Shown here: piece by piece, positions 1-7,769 of the stretch
Numbering within the stretch: position 1 is the first letter of the stretch
How the letters are laid out: each line of letters starts with the position of its first letter
From: an uncultured Clostridia bacterium
GTDB lineage: Bacteria; Bacillota; Clostridia; Oscillospirales; Acutalibacteraceae
Length of the DNA stretch: 64,000 nucleotides
Assembly: GCA_946555465.1 (NCBI GenBank)
Contig: CAMNST010000005.1
Span: 1 to 64,000 of the forward strand
Direction of reading: 5' to 3'
The notes under the pieces: model-generated
Seen by the model: the letters and a program-made list of their open reading frames with translations, nothing else
What the model was told of the DNA's origin: nothing
Database searches by the model: none
Made by a program: the position numbers and the translations under genes

Positions 1-56
1 ATTTGTCCTTGGAGAGGGACTCTAATAACTACTACTTTATTATACGAGGTGAAATT

Positions 57-563
57 ATGTTTAGAGAAATAAAGTTTTCAGATGTTAAAGAAAATGTTGT
101 TGAACTTATTGCAAAGCGCTGGGGTCTTGTTACAGCCGGAAACAGCAATGCCCTCAATACAATGACTGTATCATGGGGTGCAGTCGGCGAACTTTGGGGA
201 AAAGATGTTGCAACCATTTACATACGCCCACAGCGTTATACCGAAGAATTTTTAAATGCAAATGATTATTTTACGCTCAGTTTTTATCCTGAAAATAAGA
301 AAAAGAGTATACACGGCGTATGCGGTTCAAAAAGCGGAAGAGATGTTGACAAGGTAAAAGAATGCGCTCTTACACCTTGTTTTGATGAAAATGCACCGTA
401 TTTTGACGAGGCAAATCTTGTTCTTGTCTGCAGAAAAGCCGCCAAGGGTAAATTTGAACCGTCACAGTTTATTGACGAAAATATTGAGAAAGACTGGTAT
501 CCTGAAAAGGATTTCCATTATATTTATTACGGAGTAATAGAAAAAGTCTTGATTTCTGAATAA
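57..563 (+). CDS. Flavin reductase-like (FMN-binding split-barrel) protein
   Basis: A 168-residue protein of the flavin reductase-like split-barrel fold. The N-terminal stretch with MTVSWGAVG and the following IYIRPQRYT strand match the FMN-contacting part of this family as I know it. Such proteins bind FMN and reduce flavins or act as small NAD(P)H-dependent oxidoreductases; the substrate cannot be told. The start at 57 is chosen because a GAGGTG ribosome site ends a few bases before it; an in-frame upstream extension reaches the window edge but has no such site. It stands alone before the SRP RNA, whose promoter overlaps its last codons. Confidence 0.75.
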   Translation: MFREIKFSDVKENVVELIAKRWGLVTAGNSNALNTMTVSWGAVGELWGKDVATIYIRPQRYTEEFLNANDYFTLSFYPENKKKSIHGVCGSKSGRDVDKVKECALTPCFDENAPYFDEANLVLVCRKAAKGKFEPSQFIDENIEKDWYPEKDFHYIYYGVIEKVLISE

Positions 564-577
564 TAGTGTAGTATAAT
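549..577 (+). promoter_or_regulatory. Promoter of the SRP RNA gene
   Basis: TTGATT (549-554) and TATAAT (572-577) are separated by exactly 17 bases, a near-consensus sigma-A promoter. It overlaps the 3' end of the flavin reductase-like gene and would start transcription near 584, just before the SRP RNA helix. Confidence 0.7.
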
Positions 578-583
578 ACAAGA

Positions 584-752
584 GCGAAAAGGTAGGGGTT
601 TATCCTTATTTCATAATGTAGCGTATGGGCCCTGTGCGATGGGATGCTACGAACCTTGTCAGGCGGGGAACCGAGCAGCAATAAGTGGATTATTCTGTGC
701 GCTGCAGACAAGTCTGTGCGTTACATTATGAAATAAGCGGCTTCTGCCTTTT
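584..752 (+). ncRNA. ffs: Signal recognition particle RNA (scRNA/4.5S type)
   Basis: The core of the SRP RNA is visible at about 651-685: ACCTTGTCAGG, a GGAA-containing apical loop and GAGCAGCAATAAG, as in Bacillus scRNA. The long arm pairs perfectly: bases 606-620 are the reverse complement of 722-736. An outer arm pairs AAAAGGTAG (about 587-595) with CTGCCTTTT (about 743-751). The roughly 165-nt length is longer than the 4.5S class and shorter than the 270-nt Bacillus class. The position directly upstream of dnaX is the arrangement known from Bacillus. Exact ends are inferred. Confidence 0.82.
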
Positions 753-784
753 GTTTGTATTATTGATTTTTCAGGAGGTAAGCA

Positions 785-2488
785 ATGTATCAGGCTCTTT
801 ACAGAAAGTACAGACCAAAATGTTTTTCCGATGTCTACGGTCAGGATCATGTTACCTCAACACTGAAAAATGAAATAAAAGAAAACAGAATTTCTCATGC
901 ATATCTGTTTACGGGTTCAAGGGGAACAGGCAAAACAACCTGTGCAAAAATATTTGCAAAGGCCGTAAACTGTGAAAACAGTGCAGATGGTGAACCATGC
1001 AATGAATGCGAGGTTTGCCAGGGTCTTGACGGCGGAACAATTTACGATGTTGTTGAAATTGATGCTGCATCAAACAATGGCGTTGATAATATCCGTGATT
1101 TGCGCGAAGAGGCAAATTATACCCCAAGCCGCGGAAAATACAGAGTGTATATAATCGACGAGGTTCATATGCTTTCAACAGGCGCCTTTAATGCACTTTT
1201 AAAAACGCTTGAAGAACCTCCGTCACATGTAATATTTATTCTTGCAACAACTGAAGTTCATAAACTTCCTGCAACAATTCTTTCGCGCTGTCAGCGTTTT
1301 GATTTTAAACGCATTCAGCCTGAAACCATGGCTGTCCGCCTCAAACAGGTTGCAGGTTTTGAAAACCTTAATCTGAGTGATGATGCGGCAATTCTTATTG
1401 CAAGAATTGCTGACGGTGCCCTTCGTGACGGCCTTTCAATTCTTGACCAGTGCAGCAGCAGAGATAAAAATATCAACAGCGAACTGGTGTCAAAAGTTGC
1501 AGGCCTCGCCGGACGAGAAGTTCTTTATAAGTTTACAGACTGTATACATAATAAAAACAGTTCATCTGCACTTGAAATTCTTTCGCAACTTTATCAGAAC
1601 AGTTATGATATGGAACGTCTTTGTGTTGAGATGATTAACCATTTAAGAAACTTTCTTATTGTTAAAACTGTTAAAAAGAGCCGTGAACTTATTATTTGTA
1701 CCGATGACGGGTATAACAGTATTATAGAGGGAACAAAAAAGTTTTCTCTTGAAAATATCATTTTCGCTCTTGATTTGTTTCAGGACACGCTTACTAAAAT
1801 TAAATCAGGTGCAAATTCAAGAATAGAAATGGAAATGTCTTTTATAAAACTGTGTGAGCCGAAACTTGATTCATCGCTCGCTGCAGTGCTTGACAGAATT
1901 TCAAGTCTTGAAACAAAAGTTAACAGCACTTCGTATTCTGCACCGGCAAATCATACCGTGCAAAATATCCCTCAAAGCACACCTGAACCTGTTTTGCAAA
2001 AACCTGAAATACCCGTTAAACAGGAATTTAAAGAAACACAATCTTATAAGCAGGAGGAAAAATCTTTTGTTCCGGATTCTCCCTGTGCCGAACCTGCTGT
2101 GCCTGTTTCTCAGCCTGATGAAGTTCTGCCACCTGTTCAGCCGCCCGCTGAACAAAACAGCAGTGCCGTTCAGCAGGAATTTGACAGATGGGCAGAATTT
2201 ATGGATGTAATTCACAGAAACGATATTGCGCTTTTCGGTGTTTTAAGCGGGGCAAGCGGTTATACAAGGGGTGATTTTTTCCTCATTGACAGTAACAATC
2301 CTGTTATAAGAGAATTTATAAAAATTCCTACTCACTCAAAAGCAATTAAACAGGCACTTCACGAGGTTACCGGAAGGGTTTATAAACTCGGTCTGTTTAA
2401 AAGAAAATCGTCAGATGCTGAAAAAAGAGATTTGCTTGAGGATTTAATTGCTCAGGCTCAGGATAATATAAAAATTAATTTTGAATAA
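785..2488 (+). CDS. dnaX: DNA polymerase III subunits gamma/tau
   Basis: Clamp-loader ATPase of the replicative polymerase, 567 residues. Walker A is GSRGTGKT at residues 44-51, the zinc module uses Cys63, Cys72, Cys75 and Cys78, Walker B is in VYIIDEVH at 121-128, and the SRC sensor motif is at 167-169. After the AAA+ and helical domains comes a proline/glutamine-rich linker (about 380-465) and a C-terminal domain typical of tau. AGGAGG lies just before the ATG. It follows the SRP RNA and precedes ybaB and recR, the standard Firmicute order. I found no convincing programmed frameshift site for a separate gamma form. Confidence 0.96.
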   Translation: MYQALYRKYRPKCFSDVYGQDHVTSTLKNEIKENRISHAYLFTGSRGTGKTTCAKIFAKAVNCENSADGEPCNECEVCQGLDGGTIYDVVEIDAASNNGVDNIRDLREEANYTPSRGKYRVYIIDEVHMLSTGAFNALLKTLEEPPSHVIFILATTEVHKLPATILSRCQRFDFKRIQPETMAVRLKQVAGFENLNLSDDAAILIARIADGALRDGLSILDQCSSRDKNINSELVSKVAGLAGREVLYKFTDCIHNKNSSSALEILSQLYQNSYDMERLCVEMINHLRNFLIVKTVKKSRELIICTDDGYNSIIEGTKKFSLENIIFALDLFQDTLTKIKSGANSRIEMEMSFIKLCEPKLDSSLAAVLDRISSLETKVNSTSYSAPANHTVQNIPQSTPEPVLQKPEIPVKQEFKETQSYKQEEKSFVPDSPCAEPAVPVSQPDEVLPPVQPPAEQNSSAVQQEFDRWAEFMDVIHRNDIALFGVLSGASGYTRGDFFLIDSNNPVIREFIKIPTHSKAIKQALHEVTGRVYKLGLFKRKSSDAEKRDLLEDLIAQAQDNIKINFE

Positions 2489-2513
2489 ACAGTAAAATAA
2501 GGGTGATCAAACT

Positions 2514-2549
2514 ATGTTCGCTCTTAATGATCTGAAAAAGGAGAATTAA
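2514..2549 (+). other. Possible 11-codon leader ORF before ybaB
   Basis: In the 63-bp gap between dnaX and ybaB, ATG at 2514 opens an 11-codon frame ending with TAA at 2547-2549, two bases before the ybaB ATG. Its last codons contain the AAGGAG ribosome site of ybaB, so its translation would run across that site. This could be translational coupling or chance; there is no clear ribosome site of its own apart from a weak GGGTGAT. Confidence 0.2.
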
Positions 2550-2551
2550 CT

Positions 2552-2896
2552 ATGAAAGCAAGACTTCCACAGGGAATGGGCGGCGGCCCTCAGAATATGC
2601 AGAGTATGCTTCGTCAGGCACAGAAGATGCAGGAGAATATTGAAGCCAAAAAAGCAGAACTGGATGAAAAAGAATATGTTGTAACATCAGGTGGCGGAAT
2701 GGTTGAGATTACCGTTAAGGGTAACCACGAAATAAAGGCAATCGGTCTTAACCCTGAAGTTGTTGATCCTGATGATGTTGAAATGCTTGAAGATATGCTT
2801 GTTGCAGCATTCAACGAGGCTATGCGTCAGATAGATGAAGAATCTGAACGCGAACTTGAAAAGGTTACAGGCGGACTGAATATTCCCGGCCTTTAA
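2552..2896 (+). CDS. ybaB: YbaB/EbfC family nucleoid-associated protein
   Basis: A 114-residue DNA-binding protein that in known members forms small dimers bound to the nucleoid. The N-terminus is rich in Gly, Met and Gln, followed by the helix with RQAQKMQENIEAKKAEL and a beta core with VTSGGGMVEITVKGNHEIKAI, which is the family signature. AAAGGAG precedes the ATG. Its place between dnaX and recR is the conserved arrangement, pointing to a role near DNA replication or repair. Confidence 0.94.
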   Translation: MKARLPQGMGGGPQNMQSMLRQAQKMQENIEAKKAELDEKEYVVTSGGGMVEITVKGNHEIKAIGLNPEVVDPDDVEMLEDMLVAAFNEAMRQIDEESERELEKVTGGLNIPGL

Positions 2897-2938
2897 AATT
2901 GTGCCTTTTGCATTTTAATTGTTAACAGAGGTTTAATT

Positions 2939-3538
2939 ATGTCTTTTAATCTTGCACCACTTCAAAATTTAATAGACCAGTTTGAACGTATGCAGGGAAT
3001 AGGCCATAAAACAGCACAGAGAATGGCTTTTTATGTTCTTGGGTTATCAGACGAGCAGGCCCGTGAGTTTGCTAAAGCAATTACTGACGCACATACCAAA
3101 ATAAGGCAGTGCAAAGTGTGCTGTGATCTTGCAGATGATGAACTTTGCCCTATATGTAAAAGCACAGTCAGGGATAAAAGTGTGATCTGTGTTGTTGAAG
3201 ATCCGCGTGATGTTGCCGCTATCGAGCGTACACACGAGTTTAACGGAACGTACCATGTGCTTCACGGGGCAATATCTCCGATGGATAATATAGGCCCGGA
3301 CCAAATCAGAATAAAGGAACTTGTGTCAAGGCTTGGGGATGATACGGTTGAAGAGGTTATTATGGCAACGAATCCCACTGTTGAAGGTGAGGCAACTGCT
3401 ATGTACATAAGCCGTCTTCTCAAACCTATGGGCATAACCGTAAGCCGTCTTGCATATGGTGTGCCGGTAGGTGCTGATTTGGAATATGCCGATGAAGTAA
3501 CCCTTTCAAGAGCGCTGGAGGGCAGAAGTCTGATTTAA
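2939..3538 (+). CDS. recR: Recombination mediator protein RecR
   Basis: A 199-residue RecR, which with RecF/RecO loads RecA onto single-stranded gaps. The N-terminal helix-hairpin-helix is at about 8-30 ([12 protein letters not shown]), the zinc finger uses Cys58, Cys61, Cys70 and Cys73, and the Toprim domain begins at VVEDPRD (85-91). Full family length. It is the third gene of the dnaX-ybaB-recR cluster. Confidence 0.96.
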   Translation: MSFNLAPLQNLIDQFERMQGIGHKTAQRMAFYVLGLSDEQAREFAKAITDAHTKIRQCKVCCDLADDELCPICKSTVRDKSVICVVEDPRDVAAIERTHEFNGTYHVLHGAISPMDNIGPDQIRIKELVSRLGDDTVEEVIMATNPTVEGEATAMYISRLLKPMGITVSRLAYGVPVGADLEYADEVTLSRALEGRSLI

Positions 3539-3550
3539 GGAGAGATAGAT

Positions 3551-4012
3551 TTGAGTCATGAAAAGCAGATAATTGCAAATAATAAAAAAGCCTATCACGA
3601 CTATTTTGTTCTTGAAACTTATGAGGCAGGTATTGAACTTTTCGGTACCGAAATTAAGTCGGTAAGAAATGGCAGGGTTAATCTCAAAGATAGTTTCTGC
3701 AGTGTTGACGACGGCGAAATGTTTGCAATAGGTATGCATATTTCTCCCTATGAAATGGGTAATCGTTTTAACCGTGACCCTATGCGTAAAAAACGCCTTC
3801 TTCTTCACAAAAAAGAGATTATGAAACTTTTTGGTCAGAGCCAGCAGCAGGGTCTTTCAATTATTCCGCTCAGTCTTTATATATTGAACGGCAGGGCAAA
3901 AATGGAAATAGGTCTTTGCAAAGGTAAAAAACTTTATGATAAAAGGGCGACCCAGGCAAAGAAAGATTCTGACCGTGCCATTGAAAGAACACTTAAAGAA
4001 AATTACAGATAA
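3551..4012 (+). CDS. smpB: SsrA-binding protein SmpB
   Basis: A 153-residue RNA-binding protein that carries tmRNA to stalled ribosomes. The beta-barrel contains GIELFGTEIKSVRNGRVNL and the C-terminal tail is basic (KKDSDRAIERTLKENYR). The start is TTG at 3551, directly after AAGGAGAGATAGA; the nearby ATG at 3558 is out of frame. The tmRNA gene begins four bases after the stop codon, so protein and RNA partner are side by side. Confidence 0.95.
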   Translation: MSHEKQIIANNKKAYHDYFVLETYEAGIELFGTEIKSVRNGRVNLKDSFCSVDDGEMFAIGMHISPYEMGNRFNRDPMRKKRLLLHKKEIMKLFGQSQQQGLSIIPLSLYILNGRAKMEIGLCKGKKLYDKRATQAKKDSDRAIERTLKENYR

Positions 4013-4015
4013 TAT

Positions 4016-4368
4016 GGGGATGAAAGGATTTCGACAGGGTTGTTGAACCTTGGTCAGCGGGTAGCGGAGTTGCACCGCTTAAAAAGTAACAACTTAAAAT
4101 TAACTGACAATAATAAATCAGTAGCTCTTGCTGCTTAATTAGCGGCTTGCGTTCTGCCTTGGATTGCCACGGCTGAGGTAAGGGCGTCGACTTAGTGGCG
4201 AACATGAATGAAAGAATATCTCGGCTTTCATCAGGTATCAGAGGTTACCGTAACTCAGAGGCTGTTTGCCGCCGCTGAGTGAGGGGATAACTTAAAAGAC
4301 AAACTACACCCGTAGAACCCTTGGCAAGATAATCTTGGACGTGGTTTCGATTACCACCATCTCCACCA
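4016..4368 (+). ncRNA. ssrA: Transfer-messenger RNA
   Basis: The 5' end GGGGATG (4016-4022) pairs with CATCTCC (4358-4364), followed by ACCA, giving the tRNA-like acceptor arm; the TpsiC region TTCGATT is at about 4347-4353. The tag reading frame ends at TAA 4136-4138 and encodes a tag ending DNNKSVALAA; the resume codon is probably at or just before 4088, so the exact first residues are uncertain. Length is 353 nt, normal for the class. Its 3' 21 bases are repeated at 4494-4514. Confidence 0.95.
4348..4368 (+). repeat. tmRNA 3'-end repeat, copy 1 (attachment-site-like)
   Basis: The last 21 bases of the tmRNA gene, from CGATTACC to CTCCACCA, occur identically at 4494-4514. Duplication of a tRNA or tmRNA 3' end is the usual mark left by site-specific integration of a mobile element. 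Confidence 0.75.
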
Positions 4369-4493
4369 TTTTGAAAAAGGTGTCTTACGACACCTTTTTT
4401 GTAATATAATAGTAATTGAAACAGCCGTTAAGAAAACAGTCCTGCGGACTGTTTTTAGGCGCGGCGTGTCGGTGCGTGTAAAAACGCACCGAG
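4369..4493. other. Short interval between the two tmRNA 3'-end copies, made of hairpins
   Basis: No gene is present in these 125 bp. They hold three hairpins: the tmRNA terminator (4374-4402), a perfect 10-bp stem with three-base loop at 4433-4455, and an 8-bp stem CGGTGCGT/ACGCACCG at 4470-4491. If the flanking repeats are att sites, this is what remains of an excised or deleted element, or spacer beside a second element to the right. Confidence 0.5.
4374..4402 (+). terminator. Terminator of tmRNA
   Basis: AAAAAGGTGTC, a short loop, then GACACCTTTTTT forms a strong stem with a T run six bases after the tmRNA CCA. Confidence 0.85.
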
Positions 4494-4514
4494 CGATTAC
4501 CACCATCTCCACCA
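4494..4514 (+). repeat. tmRNA 3'-end repeat, copy 2 (attachment-site-like)
   Basis: This is an identical 21-bp copy of bases 4348-4368, including the encoded CCA, without the rest of a tmRNA. It marks the left edge of the accessory island. I did not find a third copy elsewhere in the window. Confidence 0.75.
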
Positions 4515-4521
4515 AAAGGTA

Positions 4522-4567
4522 AAAATCCGAAACTCACCATTGTTGGTGATACTTTCGGATTTTGTCT
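4522..4567 (+). terminator. Hairpin terminator after the second tmRNA 3'-end copy
   Basis: AAAATCCGAAA (4522-4532) pairs perfectly with TTTCGGATTTT (4553-4563), with an inner TCACCA/TGGTGA stem and a T-rich tail. A second perfect stem, ATGGCAGAGAG with CTCTCTGCCAT, lies at 4587-4615. Confidence 0.6.
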
Positions 4568-4750
4568 TTTTATATAGCGAAAAATTATGGCAGAGAGTTT
4601 TGTGCTCTCTGCCATTTTGCCATTTATGCTGTTTTATTATTTGAATTACTTGTTGTTTTGATATCGAATGCGGTATAGGTGTAAAGTAATTTACTTGTTG
4701 TAATATCAAATCAGATATGGTAAACTATATTTGTAGAAGGAGTGATTGGA

Positions 4751-4931
4751 TTGTCACCACAACTTGAAACCAAAAGACAAACTGCTGCAAGCATAGCAGA
4801 TACATTAAACAAAATAGAAGGCGTGCCTGTAACAGAATTTGCCAAAAAACCTCAAGCGAATGGCGAAGGGTGAAATCACAGGCACTCAGATGAAGACAAT
4901 GTTAATACAAAAGCATAAGAAGGTAAACTGA
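4751..4931 (+). pseudogene. Frameshifted VbhA-family antitoxin remnant
   Basis: A TTG start at 4751 behind AAGGAG opens a frame containing ASIADTLNKIEGVPVTEFAKK and then stops at 4871-4873. Shifting frame just after the A-run near 4840 continues the protein as LKRMAKGEITGTQMKT and on to TGA at 4929-4931. The joined product has the short helix and ARGEIT-like end that I associate with antitoxin VbhA-type proteins, which inhibit Fic AMP-transferases. No Fic toxin gene follows. The family match is from memory; the frameshift is seen directly, though it could be a sequencing error. Confidence 0.55.
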
Positions 4932-5028
4932 TACCGATTATCCAATGCTAATATGATGCTGCTGTATGAAATGGCTTTGACTTTTCACACGGCAGTTTTT
5001 TATTTTATAGAAATGACAGGATGTTTTT

Positions 5029-5871
5029 ATGATACAGAAAATTGACGCAGTAGAATTTAAAATGAAACAAGAATTTGATTTTGGCTTTCTCAGTGAATAC
5101 GGAAAAGTATTTAAGGTGTTTGATGATCAGGACAGCGGTAATATATGCTTTGGAACTGAAAAGGACGGACAAAAGTATTTCATCAAGTTTGCAGGTGCAA
5201 AAACGGCAGAATATGACGGTGAGCCTTGCGATGCAGTCAGTCGACTGAAAGCAACTGTGCCAATTTACGAAAACCTCAGACACAAAAATCTTATTGAATA
5301 TATGGATTCAAAAGAAACAGGCAATGGTTTTGCAATGATTTTTAAGTGGGCAGACAGCGAGTGCATGGGCAGAATGTATCCTGAATCGCACCGCAAATTT
5401 ATGTCGTTATCGAATGATATTAAGTTAAAAGTATTTGCCGATATTTTGGATTTTATGAAGTACACTGCCGAGCAGAATTTTGTTGCAGTAGATTTTTATG
5501 ACGGCAGTATTATGTACGATTTTGAAAATCAAAAAACAATTATTTGCGATATTGATTTTTTCAGAAAATCTCCATTTATAAATGATATGGGCAGGATTTG
5601 GGGTAGTTCTATCTTTATGTCGCCCGAAGAATTTGAAAAGGGTGCTGCCCTTGATGAAATCACAAATGTTTATACGCTGGGAGCAATGGCGTTTGCACTG
5701 TTCGGCAATTACAAAAGAAATTTTGAAAATTGGTCATTAAGCAGAGATTTATATAATGTTGCGGTGAAAGCAACAAATGATGACAGGGATAAGAGGTATC
5801 AATCGATTATTGAATTAAGTGATGACTGGCACAATACATTTTTTAATGAAGGGAACAAATATGAATTTTAA
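5029..5871 (+). CDS. Protein-kinase-like protein
   Basis: A 280-residue protein with the layout of a eukaryotic-type kinase domain. Visible motifs are the ATP-binding lysine in FIKFAG (Lys53), a catalytic-loop-like VAVDFYDGSIMYDF with Asp155, and a DFG-like ICDIDFF with Asp174. The HRD histidine and the catalytic-loop Asn are replaced, so activity may be altered or aimed at a small molecule. No membrane segment or sensor domain is present. It is the first intact gene of the accessory island and overlaps the next gene by 11 bases, suggesting one transcript. A bad fit to Hanks-type consensus means it could also be a pseudokinase. Confidence 0.6.
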   Translation: MIQKIDAVEFKMKQEFDFGFLSEYGKVFKVFDDQDSGNICFGTEKDGQKYFIKFAGAKTAEYDGEPCDAVSRLKATVPIYENLRHKNLIEYMDSKETGNGFAMIFKWADSECMGRMYPESHRKFMSLSNDIKLKVFADILDFMKYTAEQNFVAVDFYDGSIMYDFENQKTIICDIDFFRKSPFINDMGRIWGSSIFMSPEEFEKGAALDEITNVYTLGAMAFALFGNYKRNFENWSLSRDLYNVAVKATNDDRDKRYQSIIELSDDWHNTFFNEGNKYEF

Positions 5872-6730
5872 AAGATTTGATAGTATAACTGAAATTGAAA
5901 AAGGCTGGAGCGGAGACAAAAAGTATTTTGCTGTCAAAGACGGCGAAAAATATCTTTTGCGTATTTCACCGCGAAAAAAGTATAAAAATAGAAGAAAAAT
6001 TCATAAAATAATGAAAAAACTATATGCCAAAAATATTTCTATGTGTAAACCGTTAAAGGTCGGTTTATGCAGAGAGGGTGTATATGTACTTCAATCATGG
6101 GTGGATGGTGTTGGTGCCGAGGAGCATATCCACGATTATGACGAACAGCCGAAATATGATTTTGGATTTCAGTCAGGTCAGATTTTGCAGAAAATACATA
6201 CTATTCCTGCACCTAAAACGCAACTTGATTGGGAAACCAGATTTAATAACAAGATGAATAGCAAAATTAAAATGTATTCCGAATGTCCGATAAAATTTGA
6301 TGGTGCCGAGTATATAATCGATTATCTTAACAATAACCGTGATTTGCTGAAAAAAAGGCCGCAGTGCTTTCAGCATGGTGATTATCATATCGGTAATATG
6401 ATGATTGAAAACGGAAAAATTGTTGTTATAGATTTTGACAGATATGATTTTGGTGACCCGTGGGAGGAATTCAACAGAATTGTCTGGGCGGCTCAGACCT
6501 CGCCTGAATTTGCTTGCGGAATGATTGACGGCTATTTTGATAATCATGTGCCGATGATGTTTTGGAAATTATTAAAATTATATATAGGAAGTAATACCTT
6601 ATCATCTGTTCCGTGGGCAGTGGATTACAGTCAGGAGCAGATTGATATAATGCTGGGTCAGGCAAAGGATGTTCTTGAATGGTATGATAATTATAAATTA
6701 ACTGTTCCAAAATGGTATAGTAAACATTAA
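5861..6730 (+). CDS. APH-type phosphotransferase
   Basis: A 289-residue member of the aminoglycoside/choline-kinase-like phosphotransferase family. The catalytic HGDYHIGNM motif is at 172-180 (Asp174) and the metal-binding DFDRYDFGDPW at 191-201. Family members phosphorylate aminoglycosides, macrolides, sugars or other small alcohols; the substrate is not predictable here. The start at 5861 is preceded by GAAGGGAA and lies inside the end of the kinase-like gene. Confidence 0.75.
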   Translation: MNFKRFDSITEIEKGWSGDKKYFAVKDGEKYLLRISPRKKYKNRRKIHKIMKKLYAKNISMCKPLKVGLCREGVYVLQSWVDGVGAEEHIHDYDEQPKYDFGFQSGQILQKIHTIPAPKTQLDWETRFNNKMNSKIKMYSECPIKFDGAEYIIDYLNNNRDLLKKRPQCFQHGDYHIGNMMIENGKIVVIDFDRYDFGDPWEEFNRIVWAAQTSPEFACGMIDGYFDNHVPMMFWKLLKLYIGSNTLSSVPWAVDYSQEQIDIMLGQAKDVLEWYDNYKLTVPKWYSKH

Positions 6731-6747
6731 ACAAGGAAAGAGAAATT

Positions 6748-7088
6748 ATGGCAACAAGCAAGGAATATATGGAATTTTTAATGGAGCAATTATCGGAACT
6801 TGACGGAGTTTATTATCGCAGAATGATGGGCGAATACTTGATTTACTATAGGGACAAGGTTGCTGCATACATATGTGATGAACGATTTTTAGTAAGACCG
6901 GTACCGTCAGCAATTAAATTATTCCCGAGGCTGAATATGATTCAATGACTGACGGAGGAAGAAAGAAGTTGCTGCGGGTTGATGATGTTGACAATCGTGA
7001 ATTACTAACTGATTTATTTGTTTCTATATATGAGGAATTACCGGAACCAAAGGCAAGAAAGAAGAACAACTGCGGAGGCAAATCATGA
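6748..7088 (+). pseudogene. TfoX N-terminal-domain protein, frameshifted
   Basis: The first part (to about 6925) reads as a TfoX/Sxy N-terminal domain with YYRRMMGEYLIYYRDK and FLVRPVPSAIKLFP. The frame then closes at 6946-6948. Moving frame near 6928 continues the family sequence, with EAEYDSMTDGGRKK and ELPEPKARKK, to TGA at 7086-7088. The whole joined protein has the normal small size for this family. Either a one-base change inactivated it or the base call is wrong. Its end overlaps the next ATG (ATGA). Confidence 0.7.
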
Positions 7089-7594
7089 AAAGAGAATTAA
7101 TTAAAAGCATCAGAGCAACGACTGAAATTATGTTTCACAACTTTTATGTAACGCTTGTAACCTGCGATATGGATTACACACTGTGTGATATGCCGATTTG
7201 GAAACACTGTTATCACACCTTGCATTCCTGTGATCAATGGTTTATAAATCCAACCCGGTATGACGAACCGGATTTTCATGAGGAGGGATTGAACAGCCTT
7301 GATTATATGGGAGAAAAAGTGCTTTCAAGAGAAGAGTTGTTAGAGTATTTTGAGCAGGTTAAAACTAAAATACTTAGATATCTTGATGGACTGAATGACG
7401 AGAATTTGTATGAAAAACCCGGAGGTTATGCACATATTAGATTGGAATGTATTATGGGTCAGATGAGACATTTTTACTGCCATTTAGGTAATATTAATGC
7501 AACCACGATTATTGAAACCAATAAATGGCCAAGAGTTGTCGGTATGAGCGGATACGAACAAGGATTTGACAAAAGTAATCTTTACGAAGAGTAG
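7085..7594 (+). CDS. DinB-like four-helix protein
   Basis: A 169-residue protein resembling the DinB/YfiT four-helix metal-binding superfamily: an early HTLHSCDQWF segment and a later GQMRHFYCHLGN segment supply the histidines expected at the metal site. DinB-like proteins in Firmicutes are often thiol-dependent transferases, but no function can be assigned. GGAGG precedes the ATG, and the start overlaps the stop of the TfoX-like pseudogene. Confidence 0.55.
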   Translation: MKRELIKSIRATTEIMFHNFYVTLVTCDMDYTLCDMPIWKHCYHTLHSCDQWFINPTRYDEPDFHEEGLNSLDYMGEKVLSREELLEYFEQVKTKILRYLDGLNDENLYEKPGGYAHIRLECIMGQMRHFYCHLGNINATTIIETNKWPRVVGMSGYEQGFDKSNLYEE

Positions 7595-7616
7595 GCAGAT
7601 TATAAGAGAATATGAT

Positions 7617-7769
7617 ATGTTTGATAATAATGATAAAAGAATAAAGCATTATGAATTGCTGCTTGCGGGTAGTCTTGATTGTATAAGTGAATACTCTATG
7701 CCTGACGGTTATCATTTTGAATCCTTATCAAAAGGTGACGTATATAAGAGAAAAGAATATGAATATTGA
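7617..7769 (+). pseudogene. Fragment resembling a GNAT N-terminus
   Basis: A 50-codon frame from ATG 7617 ends at 7769, inside the start of the next gene. The stretch SMPDGYHFESLSKGDVY resembles the first strand of one GNAT acetyltransferase group (a DGY.F....GD pattern known to me). Nothing after it matches a GNAT core, so it looks like a truncated gene left at a recombination join. It could also be a genuine small protein of unknown role. Confidence 0.35.

Noticed and set aside
1650-1760. Programmed frameshift in dnaX
   Set aside because: A-rich runs occur, but none is combined with a convincing slippery heptamer and downstream hairpin.
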